A stretch of 64,000 nucleotides of DNA from Vibrio neptunius (GCF_000967495.1 NZ_JXXU01000016.1:1-64000), one strand, 5' to 3'; shown: positions 29,983 to 39,810, counted from the stretch's first letter. Numbers and translations: made by a program. The notes: a model not told the origin generated them from the letters alone.

Positions 29983-32253
29983 TTACTCATCTTTTAATAA
30001 TTTTTTGATGCTCTCCTCATTCTTGTAAGAAGAGTGCACTTTTATTAGCCCCTGGCTGATGGAATGTTTGCACGCTTTGCGAATATTACCGGTTGCTAGG
30101 CTGGCCGCAGGCGCGTTCTCAATGGCTTTTAAATATACCCATTGGCTTGAATGTTCCTTCATACTCAAAGTGCGTGCAGCACTGGTCGACATGAGCAAAA
30201 TATCCAACAATTCTTTGTCATTGATGGCGGTATAGGCTCTGGGTAAAAATGGGTAGTCAGCCATTCCCATACGAATGATATTATTCAGCCCATATTTCTG
30301 AGCGAACTCATCCACCCAGCGTTGTATTGTTTCAAAGCCTTGCTCTGGATCCGCCATGCTATCGCTGTTCGGCTCGATGTAGAGTAGGTTTGCATCGGAG
30401 AAATGATACACCCTTGCTGGGCGTTGTACCTTCTCTTTTAGGTACTGCCCAAAGGCTTTCTCAATCTTGAGTCCGTGTGAGTATCCATGTTGTAGGTACA
30501 TGTTGCGTAAGAAAGGGACATCGATCATCACAAAGCGCAGCCGATCATTCAGTGGTTCATGAATGAGTTCTCCCACATGCCACTTTTCAAACTTGTGGCT
30601 GCTTGCTTCCAACGACGCAGGTAGCTTGGCATGGAGCATACGCAAGTTCTTAAGACCGGAACGGGAGTGAGTATAGAGATCATCATTCAGCTCATCGATT
30701 TCATCTTTTTGCACACTCATGATGTGGCCGCGGCGGAGTAAGAAGATAAACAGTAGTGCGCAGGTCACAAACAGTGTGAATGAGATTTTCTGGAATTTAT
30801 GATATTCGTTTTCAGTTTGCTCCAACTTTTGCTTTTGTCCGACTAGATGAAGCGTTTGTTCAACGACGTCTTTTTGTTGGCGGAAGTCATCTTCGTTGAT
30901 CAGATCCAATTCTTGCTGTTCAATACTGGCCAGTGCGTTGTATTGTTGGAGATATTGCAAAGCCGCTTTGTAGTTACCCAATAGTTCGTTACCGACGTTC
31001 AACATCTGATAGGCATGTTTCTGTATGGAAAGATCTTCAAGTTTGATAGCGATGTCTAATGCTCTATTCGCTTTGGCTACGACCTCTTTGGGATGTCTCT
31101 GATGTGAGGCTAAGCCAGCTTCTAACAGTAGTGCTTGTGCTTTGAGCTTTGGAATGTCGACATAGGCCAGAAGTTCCTCGGCACGTTCCAAGTATTGCTC
31201 GGCGAGAGGAAAGTTAACGAGTTGTAAGTACGTTGCTGCCAGAGCGAGACGAATGGCGATGACGTTTTCAATGTTATTCTGAATACGTTCATGATCGATG
31301 GCATTGAAATAGTGTACTAAGGCCAGATTGTATTTGCCCTGATGATAATAGATATCGCCCATTCGTTTGAGAATTGGAGGCAGAATCGGTGAATTTTCAT
31401 AGTTGTCGTAAAAATCGGCAGCTTGGGAAAAGTGATCGGTTGCTTTATCGAGTACGCGTCGTTCGTAGAACAGTTGTCCTAATAGACGGTTAACTTCAGC
31501 CAGTTGCAGTCCTGATGTATCTTCAATCGCCCCCCAGTAGCTAGTTAACAGTTCAGAAAGTGCCTTGTTGTAAATCTTATGGCTAAGAAAGTGTTTACCC
31601 AACGCAATATGATAGGCGATGACAGTATGCTTGTTTTTCGATTGTTCTATGTAAGGAATCATATCCTCGTATAACTGATTAGCTAGTGCTATCTTGCCTT
31701 CAGCAGAGGCGATGTCTGCCTTAAGCATCTTCAGCTTATAATTGAGCCCCTTAGCCAGTTGCTCTGGATTCTGGATGGCATTAAACGTTTGTTCAACCTT
31801 CAAAATATCGTTTCTAGCGCTTTCTGCATCACCATCATTTTTCCAGCGCAAGCGGATCTCGAGTATACGTAAATCGAGACGCAAATATGGGAGACGATAA
31901 GTGGTCGTCAGGGTTTTAGCCTCGTGAAGATACTCAAGGGCTTGTTCAGGATTACCAAGGTTGAACTCTGCGCGGGCGAGAATTTTTAGGGCGTCGATGG
32001 AACCGCCGGGGGTTCTAACTCTGCTGTCAGAGTCATCTCGTGAGATGGCTGATGGGCTCTTTTCTGTTTGGTCAGTCAGTTTGCGTTGTGCGAGATAATT
32101 GGACGCGAGTTGTTTGGATTGTTTTGGTACGATATCCACCAGCGTACTGGCTTCATTGAGCATTGCCGATGAATATACGGTCGACGCCATCACTTGAGAT
32201 GACAGAAATAAAACCAATAGTCCAAACAAACGTTCCCAGCGCAAAATCTGCAT
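29983..32253 (-). CDS. TPR sensor-like membrane protein with degenerate GGDEF domain
   Basis: 756 residues from the ATG at 32253; a TTG four codons upstream is possible but its ribosome binding site would be too close. Signal peptide (LLVLFLSSQVMAS), a long periplasmic array of TPR-like helix pairs (about 80-440), a coiled coil, one transmembrane segment (FTLFVTCALLFIFLL, about 495-512), and a cytoplasmic domain that starts HSRSGLKNLRMLHAKL like a GGDEF domain but has FSDANLLYI where GGDEF should be. It is therefore unlikely to be a cyclase. It could bind partners or nucleotide, or regulate the neighbouring cyclase. Begins 15 bases after queF. Confidence 0.8.
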   Translation of the reverse strand: MQILRWERLFGLLVLFLSSQVMASTVYSSAMLNEASTLVDIVPKQSKQLASNYLAQRKLTDQTEKSPSAISRDDSDSRVRTPGGSIDALKILARAEFNLGNPEQALEYLHEAKTLTTTYRLPYLRLDLRILEIRLRWKNDGDAESARNDILKVEQTFNAIQNPEQLAKGLNYKLKMLKADIASAEGKIALANQLYEDMIPYIEQSKNKHTVIAYHIALGKHFLSHKIYNKALSELLTSYWGAIEDTSGLQLAEVNRLLGQLFYERRVLDKATDHFSQAADFYDNYENSPILPPILKRMGDIYYHQGKYNLALVHYFNAIDHERIQNNIENVIAIRLALAATYLQLVNFPLAEQYLERAEELLAYVDIPKLKAQALLLEAGLASHQRHPKEVVAKANRALDIAIKLEDLSIQKHAYQMLNVGNELLGNYKAALQYLQQYNALASIEQQELDLINEDDFRQQKDVVEQTLHLVGQKQKLEQTENEYHKFQKISFTLFVTCALLFIFLLRRGHIMSVQKDEIDELNDDLYTHSRSGLKNLRMLHAKLPASLEASSHKFEKWHVGELIHEPLNDRLRFVMIDVPFLRNMYLQHGYSHGLKIEKAFGQYLKEKVQRPARVYHFSDANLLYIEPNSDSMADPEQGFETIQRWVDEFAQKYGLNNIIRMGMADYPFLPRAYTAINDKELLDILLMSTSAARTLSMKEHSSQWVYLKAIENAPAASLATGNIRKACKHSISQGLIKVHSSYKNEESIKKLLKDE

Positions 32254-32268
32254 TCTTGAGTCCAATCC

Positions 32269-33114
32269 TTATTGACGTGCCATACGTTGGTTGTGAGCGG
32301 GTTGTGCATGCTCTGTTGAACGATAAGGGTTGATATCTAGACCACCGCGTCGCGTGTATCGAGCGTACACGGTGAGCTTTTCTGGCTGACAGTATTTCAT
32401 CATGTCAGTAAAAATACGTTCAACGCACTGCTCATGGAACTCATTATGTTCACGGAATGATACTAAGTAGCGTAACAGAGCTTCACGATTGATTTTTTGA
32501 CCCTGATACTGGATCTCAACACTGCCCCAATCTGGCTGGTTAGTGATCAGACAGTTGGACTTGAGAAGGTGGCTATGCAGACTTTCTGAGACGTGTTCTT
32601 GTTTAACCGCACCTTCTAGCAAGCTGGTATCAAACTCGTAGCTTTCAATCTCGATATCCTGATCATCAATGCAGTCCCCGTCCATTGTCACGACCACACT
32701 GTCGGTATAGTCGACGACAGAACGAAGAGTGACTGAAACCTCTTCACCTGCACAGTGGGAGAGATCCTTTACTAATGTTTGTTCAACCTGATCCCATGAG
32801 CTGAAGCGGGTTTGGTTGAAACTGTTGAGGTACAACTTAAAGGACTTGGATTCAATCAGGTTAGCACTGGTCGCAGGAATGGACACGTCGCCAATGGCTA
32901 CCTGTGGCAGACCTTTCTCGTTCAACCAAGACAGCTCGTACAGTGTCCAGATATCACAGCCTTGAAATGGTAATTCATCACCAAGGTTTAGGTCATCGCG
33001 GTTTAAGCTGCGTGGCACAGGTTGAAGTAAAGAAGCGTCGTATTGGTTAGCGTATTCGGTTTTTTGACCGAGCGTTAACCCCGCCAGTTCCTTTGCGTCA
33101 GAATATTTGCTCAT
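32269..33114 (-). CDS. queF: NADPH-dependent 7-cyano-7-deazaguanine reductase
   Basis: Reduces preQ0 to preQ1 in queuosine biosynthesis. 281 residues from the ATG at 33114, the two-domain (type II) tunnel-fold form of gamma-proteobacteria. The QueF signature [17 protein letters not shown] is present, and the C-terminal half carries [16 protein letters not shown] with the catalytic Cys. Divergent from syd. Confidence 0.95.
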   Translation of the reverse strand: MSKYSDAKELAGLTLGQKTEYANQYDASLLQPVPRSLNRDDLNLGDELPFQGCDIWTLYELSWLNEKGLPQVAIGDVSIPATSANLIESKSFKLYLNSFNQTRFSSWDQVEQTLVKDLSHCAGEEVSVTLRSVVDYTDSVVVTMDGDCIDDQDIEIESYEFDTSLLEGAVKQEHVSESLHSHLLKSNCLITNQPDWGSVEIQYQGQKINREALLRYLVSFREHNEFHEQCVERIFTDMMKYCQPEKLTVYARYTRRGGLDINPYRSTEHAQPAHNQRMARQ

Positions 33115-33203
33115 ACTTTGCATAGATTTGGATTAGAATGGCGAGAATTTTACGCAATCCTGTCGTTAAAAGCGAACATTCGAAGACTCAATTGGAGAAT
33201 CTA

Positions 33204-33749
33204 ATGGCTGAAACTGCCTTGCAAGCGCTGCGCTCGTTCAGTGAAAAGTACCGTCAGAGCTGTCTTGACACCCATGGACATTTGCCAAGAAGCGAAGAGC
33301 TGGTGGAGCTCGTGTCACCTTGCGTTGAAGCAAAGCAGACTGACTATGTTGAATGGCAGGCAGATGAGCGTGAGCAACCAGCGGATTTCACTAATGTTGA
33401 AAATGGTATCGAACTGACACTCCATCAAGATATTAAAACCTTCTACGGTTCGCAGTACAGTGCGGATATGGAGGCGACTTGGAACGGGAACGAGTTGACT
33501 CTACTTCAGGTATGGAGTGATGAAGACTTTGTTCGTTTGCAGGAAAACATTCTTGGCCATCTAGTCACTCAGCGTCGACTTAAACTGAAGCCAACGGTTT
33601 TCATCGCAGCAACCGATGCGGAGTTGGACGTGATTTCCATTTGTAACCTGACAGGTAACGTCATTCTCGAGCGATTGGGTACTGATAAACGCGATGTTCT
33701 TGCCGAGAATGTAGCGGAATTTTTGGTTAACCTAGAGCCTGCGGTATAA
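33204..33749 (+). CDS. syd: SecY-interacting protein Syd
   Basis: Small soluble protein that binds the SecY translocon and can destabilise faulty complexes. 181 residues from the ATG at 33204, the E. coli length, with GGAG nine bases upstream; the open frame extends 22 codons further but without a suitable ribosome binding site. Motifs [11 protein letters not shown] and [10 protein letters not shown] fit the family. Followed three bases later by a zinc-ribbon gene. Confidence 0.92.
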   Translation: MAETALQALRSFSEKYRQSCLDTHGHLPRSEELVELVSPCVEAKQTDYVEWQADEREQPADFTNVENGIELTLHQDIKTFYGSQYSADMEATWNGNELTLLQVWSDEDFVRLQENILGHLVTQRRLKLKPTVFIAATDAELDVISICNLTGNVILERLGTDKRDVLAENVAEFLVNLEPAV

Positions 33750-33751
33750 CT

Positions 33752-34528
33752 ATGTACGTTGTTGAATTACAGTTTGAGTGTTTTGATAACACCACCATTT
33801 CTGCCGTCGATAAAGCGATTAATGGCCTGATGGACGCGTTGCGTTATAACGGTCAGGTACTTGGGCGTGAGTTCCCTATCGTGATGGGAGAAGGGGAATT
33901 TTTTGTTCGAGTCGTGTGCCCAGAGCAGGAAAGTTTGCACCCTAAATATCATTCGGATTTTGTTAATGTTTGCATCGAGCGACTAGCTGAAGCGTGCTTG
34001 TTAGCGCCTAAAGCCCGCTTACTTGGGCGAGACTTGAATTCAGAGCAAGCGGCAGAAGAAACCACTCCTAAATGGCAGGTACTCTACACCACATATGTGC
34101 ATACTTGTTCGCCTTTGCGCAGTGGGGAAAGTTTGTTGCCAATTCCTCTTTATCGCAATGGACCAACGCTCAATGGCGACCATAAAGCAGTGATCAAATG
34201 GCAGACTGAGTGGCAGGCGTGTGATGAAATTCAGATGGCTGGTGCTTGCCGAGCAGAGCATGCTGCACTGCATGAGATTTGCGATGCCGACAGCGTCCTT
34301 TTCAGACGTGGCTGGGACTTACGTGGTCGGATCGAATATGTGACGGAAATTCCGACCTATTACTATCAGTACCGAGTCGGTGGCAAAAGTCTGACAGATG
34401 AAAAACAGCGTAAATGCCCTAAGTGTGGCGGAGAGTGGTTATTGGATGAACCACTGCATGACATTTTCCACTTTAAGTGCGATGAATGCCGAATTGTCTC
34501 CAATATTTCTTGGGATCACATCAAATAG
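33752..34528 (+). CDS. DUF2310 zinc-ribbon protein
   Basis: 258 residues. The C-terminus has a four-Cys zinc ribbon: CPKCGGEW and, 23 residues later, CDEC. The N-terminal 200 residues are a mixed alpha/beta domain of the DUF2310 family, whose function is unknown. It is two bases downstream of syd, so an operon is nearly certain; whether it acts with Syd is open. A terminator follows. Confidence 0.82.
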   Translation: MYVVELQFECFDNTTISAVDKAINGLMDALRYNGQVLGREFPIVMGEGEFFVRVVCPEQESLHPKYHSDFVNVCIERLAEACLLAPKARLLGRDLNSEQAAEETTPKWQVLYTTYVHTCSPLRSGESLLPIPLYRNGPTLNGDHKAVIKWQTEWQACDEIQMAGACRAEHAALHEICDADSVLFRRGWDLRGRIEYVTEIPTYYYQYRVGGKSLTDEKQRKCPKCGGEWLLDEPLHDIFHFKCDECRIVSNISWDHIK

Positions 34529-34541
34529 TGCCTCTTAAATG

Positions 34542-34572
34542 AAAAAGACCCGTGTTATTACGGGTCTTTTTT
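34542..34572. terminator. Bidirectional terminator
   Basis: AAAAAGACCCG and CGGGTCTTTTT with an eight-base loop. It ends the syd operon on the plus strand, and the stop codon of the convergent DUF2897 gene lies inside the loop. Confidence 0.9.
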
Positions 34573-34728
34573 TTCCTCTTGTTCAGTGGATTGTTCGTCC
34601 TGCGAGCGAGCTTTTTTATCCGTTTGTCCGAACTTCATTTTGGCTGTGTACTTCAGTGCGGCAATATTACCTATGATGACACTCAAGACGATAAAGATGA
34701 TCACCCAAGGGTTGGTGAGTAGTTCCAT
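34558..34728 (-). CDS. DUF2897-family small membrane protein
   Basis: 56 residues: MELLTNP, one transmembrane segment (WVIIFIVLSVIIGNIAAL, about 8-25), a basic segment, then an acidic Gln/Glu/Lys-rich tail. Fits DUF2897 as I know it; role unknown. The ATG shares a base with the stop codon of the M15 peptidase gene (TAATG), so it is translationally coupled. The stop codon is inside the terminator hairpin. Confidence 0.8.
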   Translation of the reverse strand: MELLTNPWVIIFIVLSVIIGNIAALKYTAKMKFGQTDKKARSQDEQSTEQEEKKDP

Positions 34729-35417
34729 TAATCCACCTCATTGGAGATATTGGTGATAAATTGATTGTAGATCGTTTCGAGATTCGACAACACCACTTCC
34801 TCACCCAGTATTCCACTGTTTGTCAGCTCTTTTTGAAGTGTCTCCAGACTAAGCAGTGATAAACAAGACGATGCTGTTACGCCATGACTAATGTGCCATG
34901 GCTCTGCTGCGACACCGCCCTGATCTTTTGCATATGGAAAAAAGAAACCAAATTCAGTCAGAGACTCCCTGAGCCAGCGATAAAAATCTGCCTGATGGCC
35001 TGTTAGGTATTCCCATGGTTCAAGTTGTAACTGGATGTCTTGAGGTAGACTGCTGCCATCAAATACATCGAAGTCACATCCCCAATGATGTCGGCTGGCG
35101 CCCGGTAGTGCAGACCAACGTAAGATAGCCATAATCTTTTCTGCATCAGAAAGCCGTTGGCTATCTAGAGGTTGGCTGTTTTGATCAAGAATGGCTGTTT
35201 GACCAGCCATTTTTTTGTTCCAGATAGCCTTCTGGCGTTCAAAATCGCGGAAACCGCTGGCAATATTGAGGTTGAAACCAGCCTGAGCTGCCGCTTGTCG
35301 CAAAGCTTGTAAATCGTTTTCGACATTAGGGTGCACGGCGAAAACCTTCTGACCAAACATAGTGTCAGTTAGGTGAGTTGAAACTTTGCCAGTCAGCTGC
35401 TCAGGGGTTATGTTCAC
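34728..35417 (-). CDS. M15-family D-alanyl-D-alanine carboxypeptidase (VanY-like)
   Basis: 229 residues. The zinc site of M15B peptidases is complete: [10 protein letters not shown] gives His110 and Asp117, and EPWH gives Glu172 and His175. No signal peptide is visible, so it may act in the cytosol or on recycled muropeptides rather than on the sacculus. It overlaps dapE by four bases (ATGA), linking it to a gene that supplies diaminopimelate. Confidence 0.88.
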   Translation of the reverse strand: MNITPEQLTGKVSTHLTDTMFGQKVFAVHPNVENDLQALRQAAAQAGFNLNIASGFRDFERQKAIWNKKMAGQTAILDQNSQPLDSQRLSDAEKIMAILRWSALPGASRHHWGCDFDVFDGSSLPQDIQLQLEPWEYLTGHQADFYRWLRESLTEFGFFFPYAKDQGGVAAEPWHISHGVTASSCLSLLSLETLQKELTNSGILGEEVVLSNLETIYNQFITNISNEVD

Positions 35418-36547
35418 GCCAGAAGATTCTCCAGTGTTTTCTGATACATCTTGGTCAGCTTCTCAAGGTCGTCCACTTTCACGCACTCGTTCACCTTGTG
35501 GATGGTTGCATTAACCGGACCTAACTCCACTACCTGACCACCCATACGGGCAATGAATCGACCATCGGATGTGCCTCCAGTAGTGAGTAGAGCTGGTTTG
35601 GTTTGATTGACGGTATCAACGGCATCAACCACAGCGTCGAGAAGTGCGCCAGTATCTGTCAGGAATGGGTCGCCGTTGAAGGTCCACTTAAGCTCGTAGT
35701 CTAAGTCGTGTTTATCAAGGGTATCAGTGACGCGCTTAACGATCATGTCGTTGTTAAGCTCGGTGCTGAAACGCAGGTTAAACTGAACATTGAACTCGCC
35801 CGGGATCACGTTAGAAGCACCCGTTCCCGCATGTACATTAGGGATCTGGAAGCTGGTGGGTGGGAAGTAGTCATTGCCTTTGTCCCACTCGGTTGATGCC
35901 AACTCATGAATCGCCATCAGTGACTGGTGAACGGGGTTCTTAGCTAAATGCGGGTAAGCTACATGGCCTTGAATACCTTTGATTGTTAAGTCTCCGGTAA
36001 TAGAACCTCGACGACCATTTTTCACCACATCGCCGACTAGCTCAGTACTTGATGGTTCACCGACAATACACATGTCGATGTTTTCGTCGCGCGCCATTAG
36101 GGTTTCGACAACACGGACTGTGCCATTGATAAATGGGCCTTCTTCGTCTGAAGTAATCAGAAAGCCAATTGAACCTTTATGGTTAGGATTTTCGGCAATG
36201 AATTGCTCAACAGCAACAATCATACTTGCCAGAGAGCCTTTCATATCAGCCGCTCCGCGGCCATGTAGGTAGCCGTCAACCATAGTCGGTTCGAATGGAG
36301 GCGTATCCCATAGCTCGACGTTGCCCGCTGGCACGACATCAGTGTGACCGGCAAATGCAAACAGTGGGGCTTCTGTGCCTCGACGTGCCCAGAAGTTTGT
36401 GGTGTCTTCAAACACCATCACTTCAATTTCAAATCCTAAAGCTTTCAGGCGTTCAATCATCACATCCTGACAACCTGCATCCACAGGTGTTACCGATTGG
36501 CGGCTAAGTAAGTCTTTTGCAAGCGCCAAAGTAGGGCTGTCTGTCAT
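35414..36547 (-). CDS. dapE: Succinyl-diaminopimelate desuccinylase
   Basis: Releases L,L-diaminopimelate in the lysine and peptidoglycan pathway. 377 residues (E. coli 375). M20-family di-zinc motifs: [11 protein letters not shown] (His68, Asp70), [10 protein letters not shown], and TSDEEGP with the catalytic Glu. Its stop overlaps the M15 peptidase start, and it is 17 bases after the ArsC-like gene, the same yffB-dapE pairing as in E. coli. Confidence 0.97.
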   Translation of the reverse strand: MTDSPTLALAKDLLSRQSVTPVDAGCQDVMIERLKALGFEIEVMVFEDTTNFWARRGTEAPLFAFAGHTDVVPAGNVELWDTPPFEPTMVDGYLHGRGAADMKGSLASMIVAVEQFIAENPNHKGSIGFLITSDEEGPFINGTVRVVETLMARDENIDMCIVGEPSSTELVGDVVKNGRRGSITGDLTIKGIQGHVAYPHLAKNPVHQSLMAIHELASTEWDKGNDYFPPTSFQIPNVHAGTGASNVIPGEFNVQFNLRFSTELNNDMIVKRVTDTLDKHDLDYELKWTFNGDPFLTDTGALLDAVVDAVDTVNQTKPALLTTGGTSDGRFIARMGGQVVELGPVNATIHKVNECVKVDDLEKLTKMYQKTLENLLA

Positions 36548-36564
36548 CCTTGAATTCCTTTTGC

Positions 36565-36912
36565 TTAAGAGAAAATGGCTGAGTATTGATCGGCTTTAAA
36601 GCCAAGATGGTAGTCATCACCAGAAACTAAAATTGGACGTTTGATCATGGCTGGTTGCTCTACCAACAGATCAATGGCGTTGGCTTCATTCAGGTTGTCT
36701 TTCTGTTCTTGAGTTAGCTGACGAAAAGTCGTGCCGCGTTTGTTAAGCACATTTTCCCAGCCGAGTTGTTGGCAAAATTTTTCAACTATTTGTTTATTAA
36801 CGCCCTGTTTACGGTAGTCATGGAATTGGAATTCCACACCTTCTGCTTCCAGCCACTTTTTGGCCTTTTTAATGGTGTCGCAGTTGGGAATTCCGTACAT
36901 GGTGATTGTCAT
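36565..36912 (-). CDS. yffB: ArsC/Spx-family protein YffB
   Basis: 115 residues with a thioredoxin-like fold. The active-site motif [13 protein letters not shown] carries one Cys (Cys11), and [10 protein letters not shown] has the Arg residues shared with arsenate reductases. YffB is thought to be a glutathione-dependent thiol reductase; it is not shown to reduce arsenate. First gene of the yffB-dapE-M15-DUF2897 run. Confidence 0.9.
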   Translation of the reverse strand: MTITMYGIPNCDTIKKAKKWLEAEGVEFQFHDYRKQGVNKQIVEKFCQQLGWENVLNKRGTTFRQLTQEQKDNLNEANAIDLLVEQPAMIKRPILVSGDDYHLGFKADQYSAIFS

Positions 36913-37124
36913 AGTTAAACCCTTGAGAGTGACTTATATAAAGTTATTAGAAGCTTTTGGCATCCTAGCAGGAACTGTTATCAGAGACAAAAGTGTCTCT
37001 AATATATTTTATCTTACAAAAAAAATGTGTTTCAAAAGCTGAGGATCGATGAGTTATTGATCAAACGCAACACACCGCAAAGCAAAACAGAAATAATGAC
37101 TCTAGAAATTTATAGGAGGTATCA

Positions 37125-37412
37125 ATGGAATTGAGTCCTGTTTTTGCAAGGCGCTTATATCTAGCATTACTGGTTCAGAATCTCGACAGGCCGAATGTGC
37201 CGAAACTGATTGAGGAAACAGGTTGGCCGCGTCGGACGATTCAAGACGTAATAAAAGCTCTGCCTGGTATTGGCATCGAACTGATGTTTATTCAGGATGG
37301 TCGCAGACACAATGATGGATATTATCAGTTGTCTGATTGGGGGCCTTTCGATAGCCAGTGGGTATTGGATAGAGAAGCTGACATCGCTGCTTCTTTGGGA
37401 TTTTGTGCCTAA
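37125..37412 (+). CDS. Small winged helix-turn-helix protein
   Basis: 95 residues. Residues 1-60 read as a winged helix: FARRLYLALLVQNLDRP, then TGWPRRTIQDVIKALP as recognition helix, and GIELMFIQDGRRHNDGYYQL as wing. Probably a DNA-binding regulator, target unknown. Strong ribosome binding site TAGGAGG. Its stop codon overlaps that of the convergent lipoprotein gene by two bases. Confidence 0.8.
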   Translation: MELSPVFARRLYLALLVQNLDRPNVPKLIEETGWPRRTIQDVIKALPGIGIELMFIQDGRRHNDGYYQLSDWGPFDSQWVLDREADIAASLGFCA

Positions 37413-37762
37413 CGACCTGCAGGGCAGTTATAAGCGCTGCCCAATATGGTAAATGATGTGGTGAAGTCTTGTGGTGAGGTCATAAAAACGGTATTCGCGC
37501 CAAGCTGACTGGCGCGATTTTTTATTTGATTAACGGCTCCCTGAACCATGATATCGTTAGGGTAGAATAGGTAAGTGTACCAGTGTCCCTCACTGCCAGT
37601 AAGATCGCCCTGCCATTGACAGTTCGTGGGATCGAAACTGCTGTCCATTCTAATCTGGACCATGTTGGCATCATGATTGAGTGGAGTGGCTGGGGTTGTG
37701 CAGCCTGCGACTAAAGCAAGCGACATAACTATTTTGCATACCTGACTAAACTTGAGTGACAT
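37409..37762 (-). CDS. DUF4156-family lipoprotein
   Basis: 117 residues from the ATG at 37762; a TTG five codons earlier is also possible. A signal peptide ends in the lipobox LVAGC, so it should be a lipoprotein. The mature part, with NQIKNRASQLGANTVF and two later Cys, fits DUF4156 (related to the RcsF-like fold, by memory). Its 5' end lies inside the DUF2956 gene in another frame. Confidence 0.78.
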   Translation of the reverse strand: MSLKFSQVCKIVMSLALVAGCTTPATPLNHDANMVQIRMDSSFDPTNCQWQGDLTGSEGHWYTYLFYPNDIMVQGAVNQIKNRASQLGANTVFMTSPQDFTTSFTILGSAYNCPAGR

Positions 37763-38090
37763 AAATGATAAAACCAATCCAACTAAGGGCTAACAATGCC
37801 CATGGTAGCATATTGGTTTTTGATTGTGCTTCTATCGTTGTCACTGTTTCAGCTTTTGATTGCACTAGTGCAGCGTGTTGAGCTTGTTTGGCTTTCTGCG
37901 CTTTTTTCTTAGCCTTGTCTGCCTGGCGGGCTTTTTCTTTGTGCTGTTTCTTGTATTGGGCAATGCCTTTTTCTATGCCTTGAGCGATCAACTTGGTTTG
38001 CTCTTTGGTTTGGCCGGGTTTCTGGGTAGCTTTGGCAATATTCATCGCTTCTTTTTGTGTTTCCTGTGATGGCACGACTTTGTTGTTCAT
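37746..38090 (-). CDS. DUF2956-family protein
   Basis: 114 residues, very rich in Lys, Ala and Gln between 10 and 75 (KARQADKAKKKAQKAKQAQ), predicted as one long charged helix, followed by a single C-terminal transmembrane segment (LPWALLALSWIGFIIYVTQ). That tail-anchored layout fits DUF2956; function unknown. It overlaps the lipoprotein gene by 17 bases. Confidence 0.78.
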   Translation of the reverse strand: MNNKVVPSQETQKEAMNIAKATQKPGQTKEQTKLIAQGIEKGIAQYKKQHKEKARQADKAKKKAQKAKQAQHAALVQSKAETVTTIEAQSKTNMLPWALLALSWIGFIIYVTQV

Positions 38091-38296
38091 TAAGGTTGTT
38101 ACCGCGAGATTAATATCGCTTTATTTTAACACGATCTAATCTTGTTCATCATTGAAGTTACTCCACTAAATAGCATGTTACGAGATGTACTTTTTTATCA
38201 TCTAATGGCCAATGAGTTTTATGGCTAATATCTGATAGCAAAAAAATTCAATTGGTATAGAGTGGAGTTTAATCTCTCAACCGCAGTGACCAATCA

Positions 38297-38755
38297 GTGC
38301 GATACGCTTTAGAACAATACGATAAACATGGTTTTCTCAAAGCCCCTAAATGGCTCTGGCTTGGTTGGCTGTTTCTCGCCAAAGCGTGGGTGGTTTTTGT
38401 TGTCGCTGGTGCTAGCCGAGAAAGCGGCACTAAGATCCTCAATATTGTCTACCCCGATCATTCAATGCTGTATCTGGGGTTGGCGATGGGGCTGCCTAGC
38501 ATCGCGTTAATGTGGATGATCAGCTTGCGCAGCCCGGAACGAAAATGGATAAGCCAATTAGTCTGTTGGGGTAAAACGATTACCATGCTAGCGATTGGCG
38601 GCCAGTTTGTTCAAACTTTTTATCACGTCTATCTAGAACATGGCGCTTTTCGTTGGGCGAATGCCGCTACCTTGCTATTTCTGCTGTGGTTTATGCTTTA
38701 TATCTATAAGAGTCGCAGCGTACGCGATTGTTTTTCTGCGCCGCCATCTGATTGA
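38297..38755 (+). CDS. DUF2919-family inner-membrane protein (YfeZ-like)
   Basis: 152 residues with about four transmembrane segments. The N-terminus RYALEQYDKHGFLKAPKWLW is typical of DUF2919. Start GTG at 38297. It precedes yfeX, as yfeZ does in E. coli, so it may share a role in heme or peroxidase biology; that is inference. An 82-bp gap to yfeX. Confidence 0.8.
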   Translation: MRYALEQYDKHGFLKAPKWLWLGWLFLAKAWVVFVVAGASRESGTKILNIVYPDHSMLYLGLAMGLPSIALMWMISLRSPERKWISQLVCWGKTITMLAIGGQFVQTFYHVYLEHGAFRWANAATLLFLLWFMLYIYKSRSVRDCFSAPPSD

Positions 38756-38837
38756 CGTAACAGGTGATGATCGCTATCAATACGCTTAAAACAGAACACA
38801 ATACACTGAGCAAATATGTAAATGTGAGGACATAAAA

Positions 38838-39740
38838 ATGACAATCCCTCAAAGTGCCATCCTTCCTGAAGCAGGACCTTTCGCTCAATACACACTGCTT
38901 AAGGTGACACAGGAACATGCTGCCGTACTGGAACAGCTACAGGCTCTACTAACACTTGTAGAAGAGCTTAATCAGCAGCAGCCTGGGGCTGAATTGACTC
39001 TTACGGTTGCGTTCAGCAAGTCGTTCTGGTCAAAATGTGATGCTGCAATGCCAGACGAACTGATTGACTTCCCACAGCTTGGCGAAGGCAGCACTATAGC
39101 GCCGAGTTCTGATGTAGATGTGCTTATCCACTGCCATTCGAATCGTCATGATTTGCACTTTTATCTGCTGCGCACATTCTTTGCACAAGCTTCAGACAAC
39201 GTAGTCGTGGTTGATGAAACCTATGGTTATCGCTATCTTGACTCGCGAGATATGACGGATTTTGTCGATGGGACAGAAAACCCGAAAGAGAGCCAGCGTC
39301 ATGAAGTGGCAATTATACCTCAAGGAGAGTTGGCTGGTGGCAGTTACGTTATGGTCCAGCGTTTTGTCCATGACCTGCCTTCTTGGAATCGACTGAATGT
39401 GTCTGCTCAAGAAAAAGTCATCGGGCGGACTAAACCGGATTCGATTGAGTTAGATAATGTGCCAGCTGCGTCCCACGTTGGCCGTGTGGACATTAAAGAA
39501 GAAGGTAAAGGCCTGAAGATTGTTCGCCATAGCTTGCCTTATGGCAGTGTGTCGGGTGAGCATGGCCTGCTGTTTATTGCCTACTGCAATACGTTACACA
39601 ATTTTAAAGCCATGCTGGAAAGCATGTATGGCGAGACCGATGGTAAAACAGACCAGTTATTGCGCTTTACTAGAGCCGTGACAGGTGCATACTTCTTTGC
39701 CCCGTCTGTAGAAATGCTAAACGGGTTAAAGCTTAAGTAA
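38838..39740 (+). CDS. yfeX: Dyp-type heme peroxidase YfeX
   Basis: 300 residues. Dye-decolorising peroxidase of the cytosolic class: the motif DFVDGTENPKESQRH carries the catalytic Asp of the GxxDG signature (here FVDGTEN), and KIVRHSLPYGSVSGEHG has the proximal heme-ligand His and the following Arg/His pocket. YfeX has been described as a porphyrinogen-oxidising peroxidase in E. coli. Ends at a clear terminator before the flagellin genes. Confidence 0.93.
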   Translation: MTIPQSAILPEAGPFAQYTLLKVTQEHAAVLEQLQALLTLVEELNQQQPGAELTLTVAFSKSFWSKCDAAMPDELIDFPQLGEGSTIAPSSDVDVLIHCHSNRHDLHFYLLRTFFAQASDNVVVVDETYGYRYLDSRDMTDFVDGTENPKESQRHEVAIIPQGELAGGSYVMVQRFVHDLPSWNRLNVSAQEKVIGRTKPDSIELDNVPAASHVGRVDIKEEGKGLKIVRHSLPYGSVSGEHGLLFIAYCNTLHNFKAMLESMYGETDGKTDQLLRFTRAVTGAYFFAPSVEMLNGLKLK

Positions 39741-39782
39741 GTCAATGAAAGCAAACTAAAGCCTGTGGACTATACCGATCTT

Positions 39783-39810
39783 AAACCGAGCTAATACGCT
39801 CGGTTTTTTT
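39783..39810 (+). terminator. Terminator of yfeX
   Basis: AAACCGAGC (39783-39791) and GCTCGGTTT (39798-39806), then further T. Confidence 0.9.

Noticed and set aside
36983..37000. Terminator or riboswitch between yffB and the winged-helix gene
   Set aside because: There is only a seven-base stem (AGAGACA/TGTCTCT) without a clear T-run; too weak to call, and the gap is the shared upstream region of two divergent genes.
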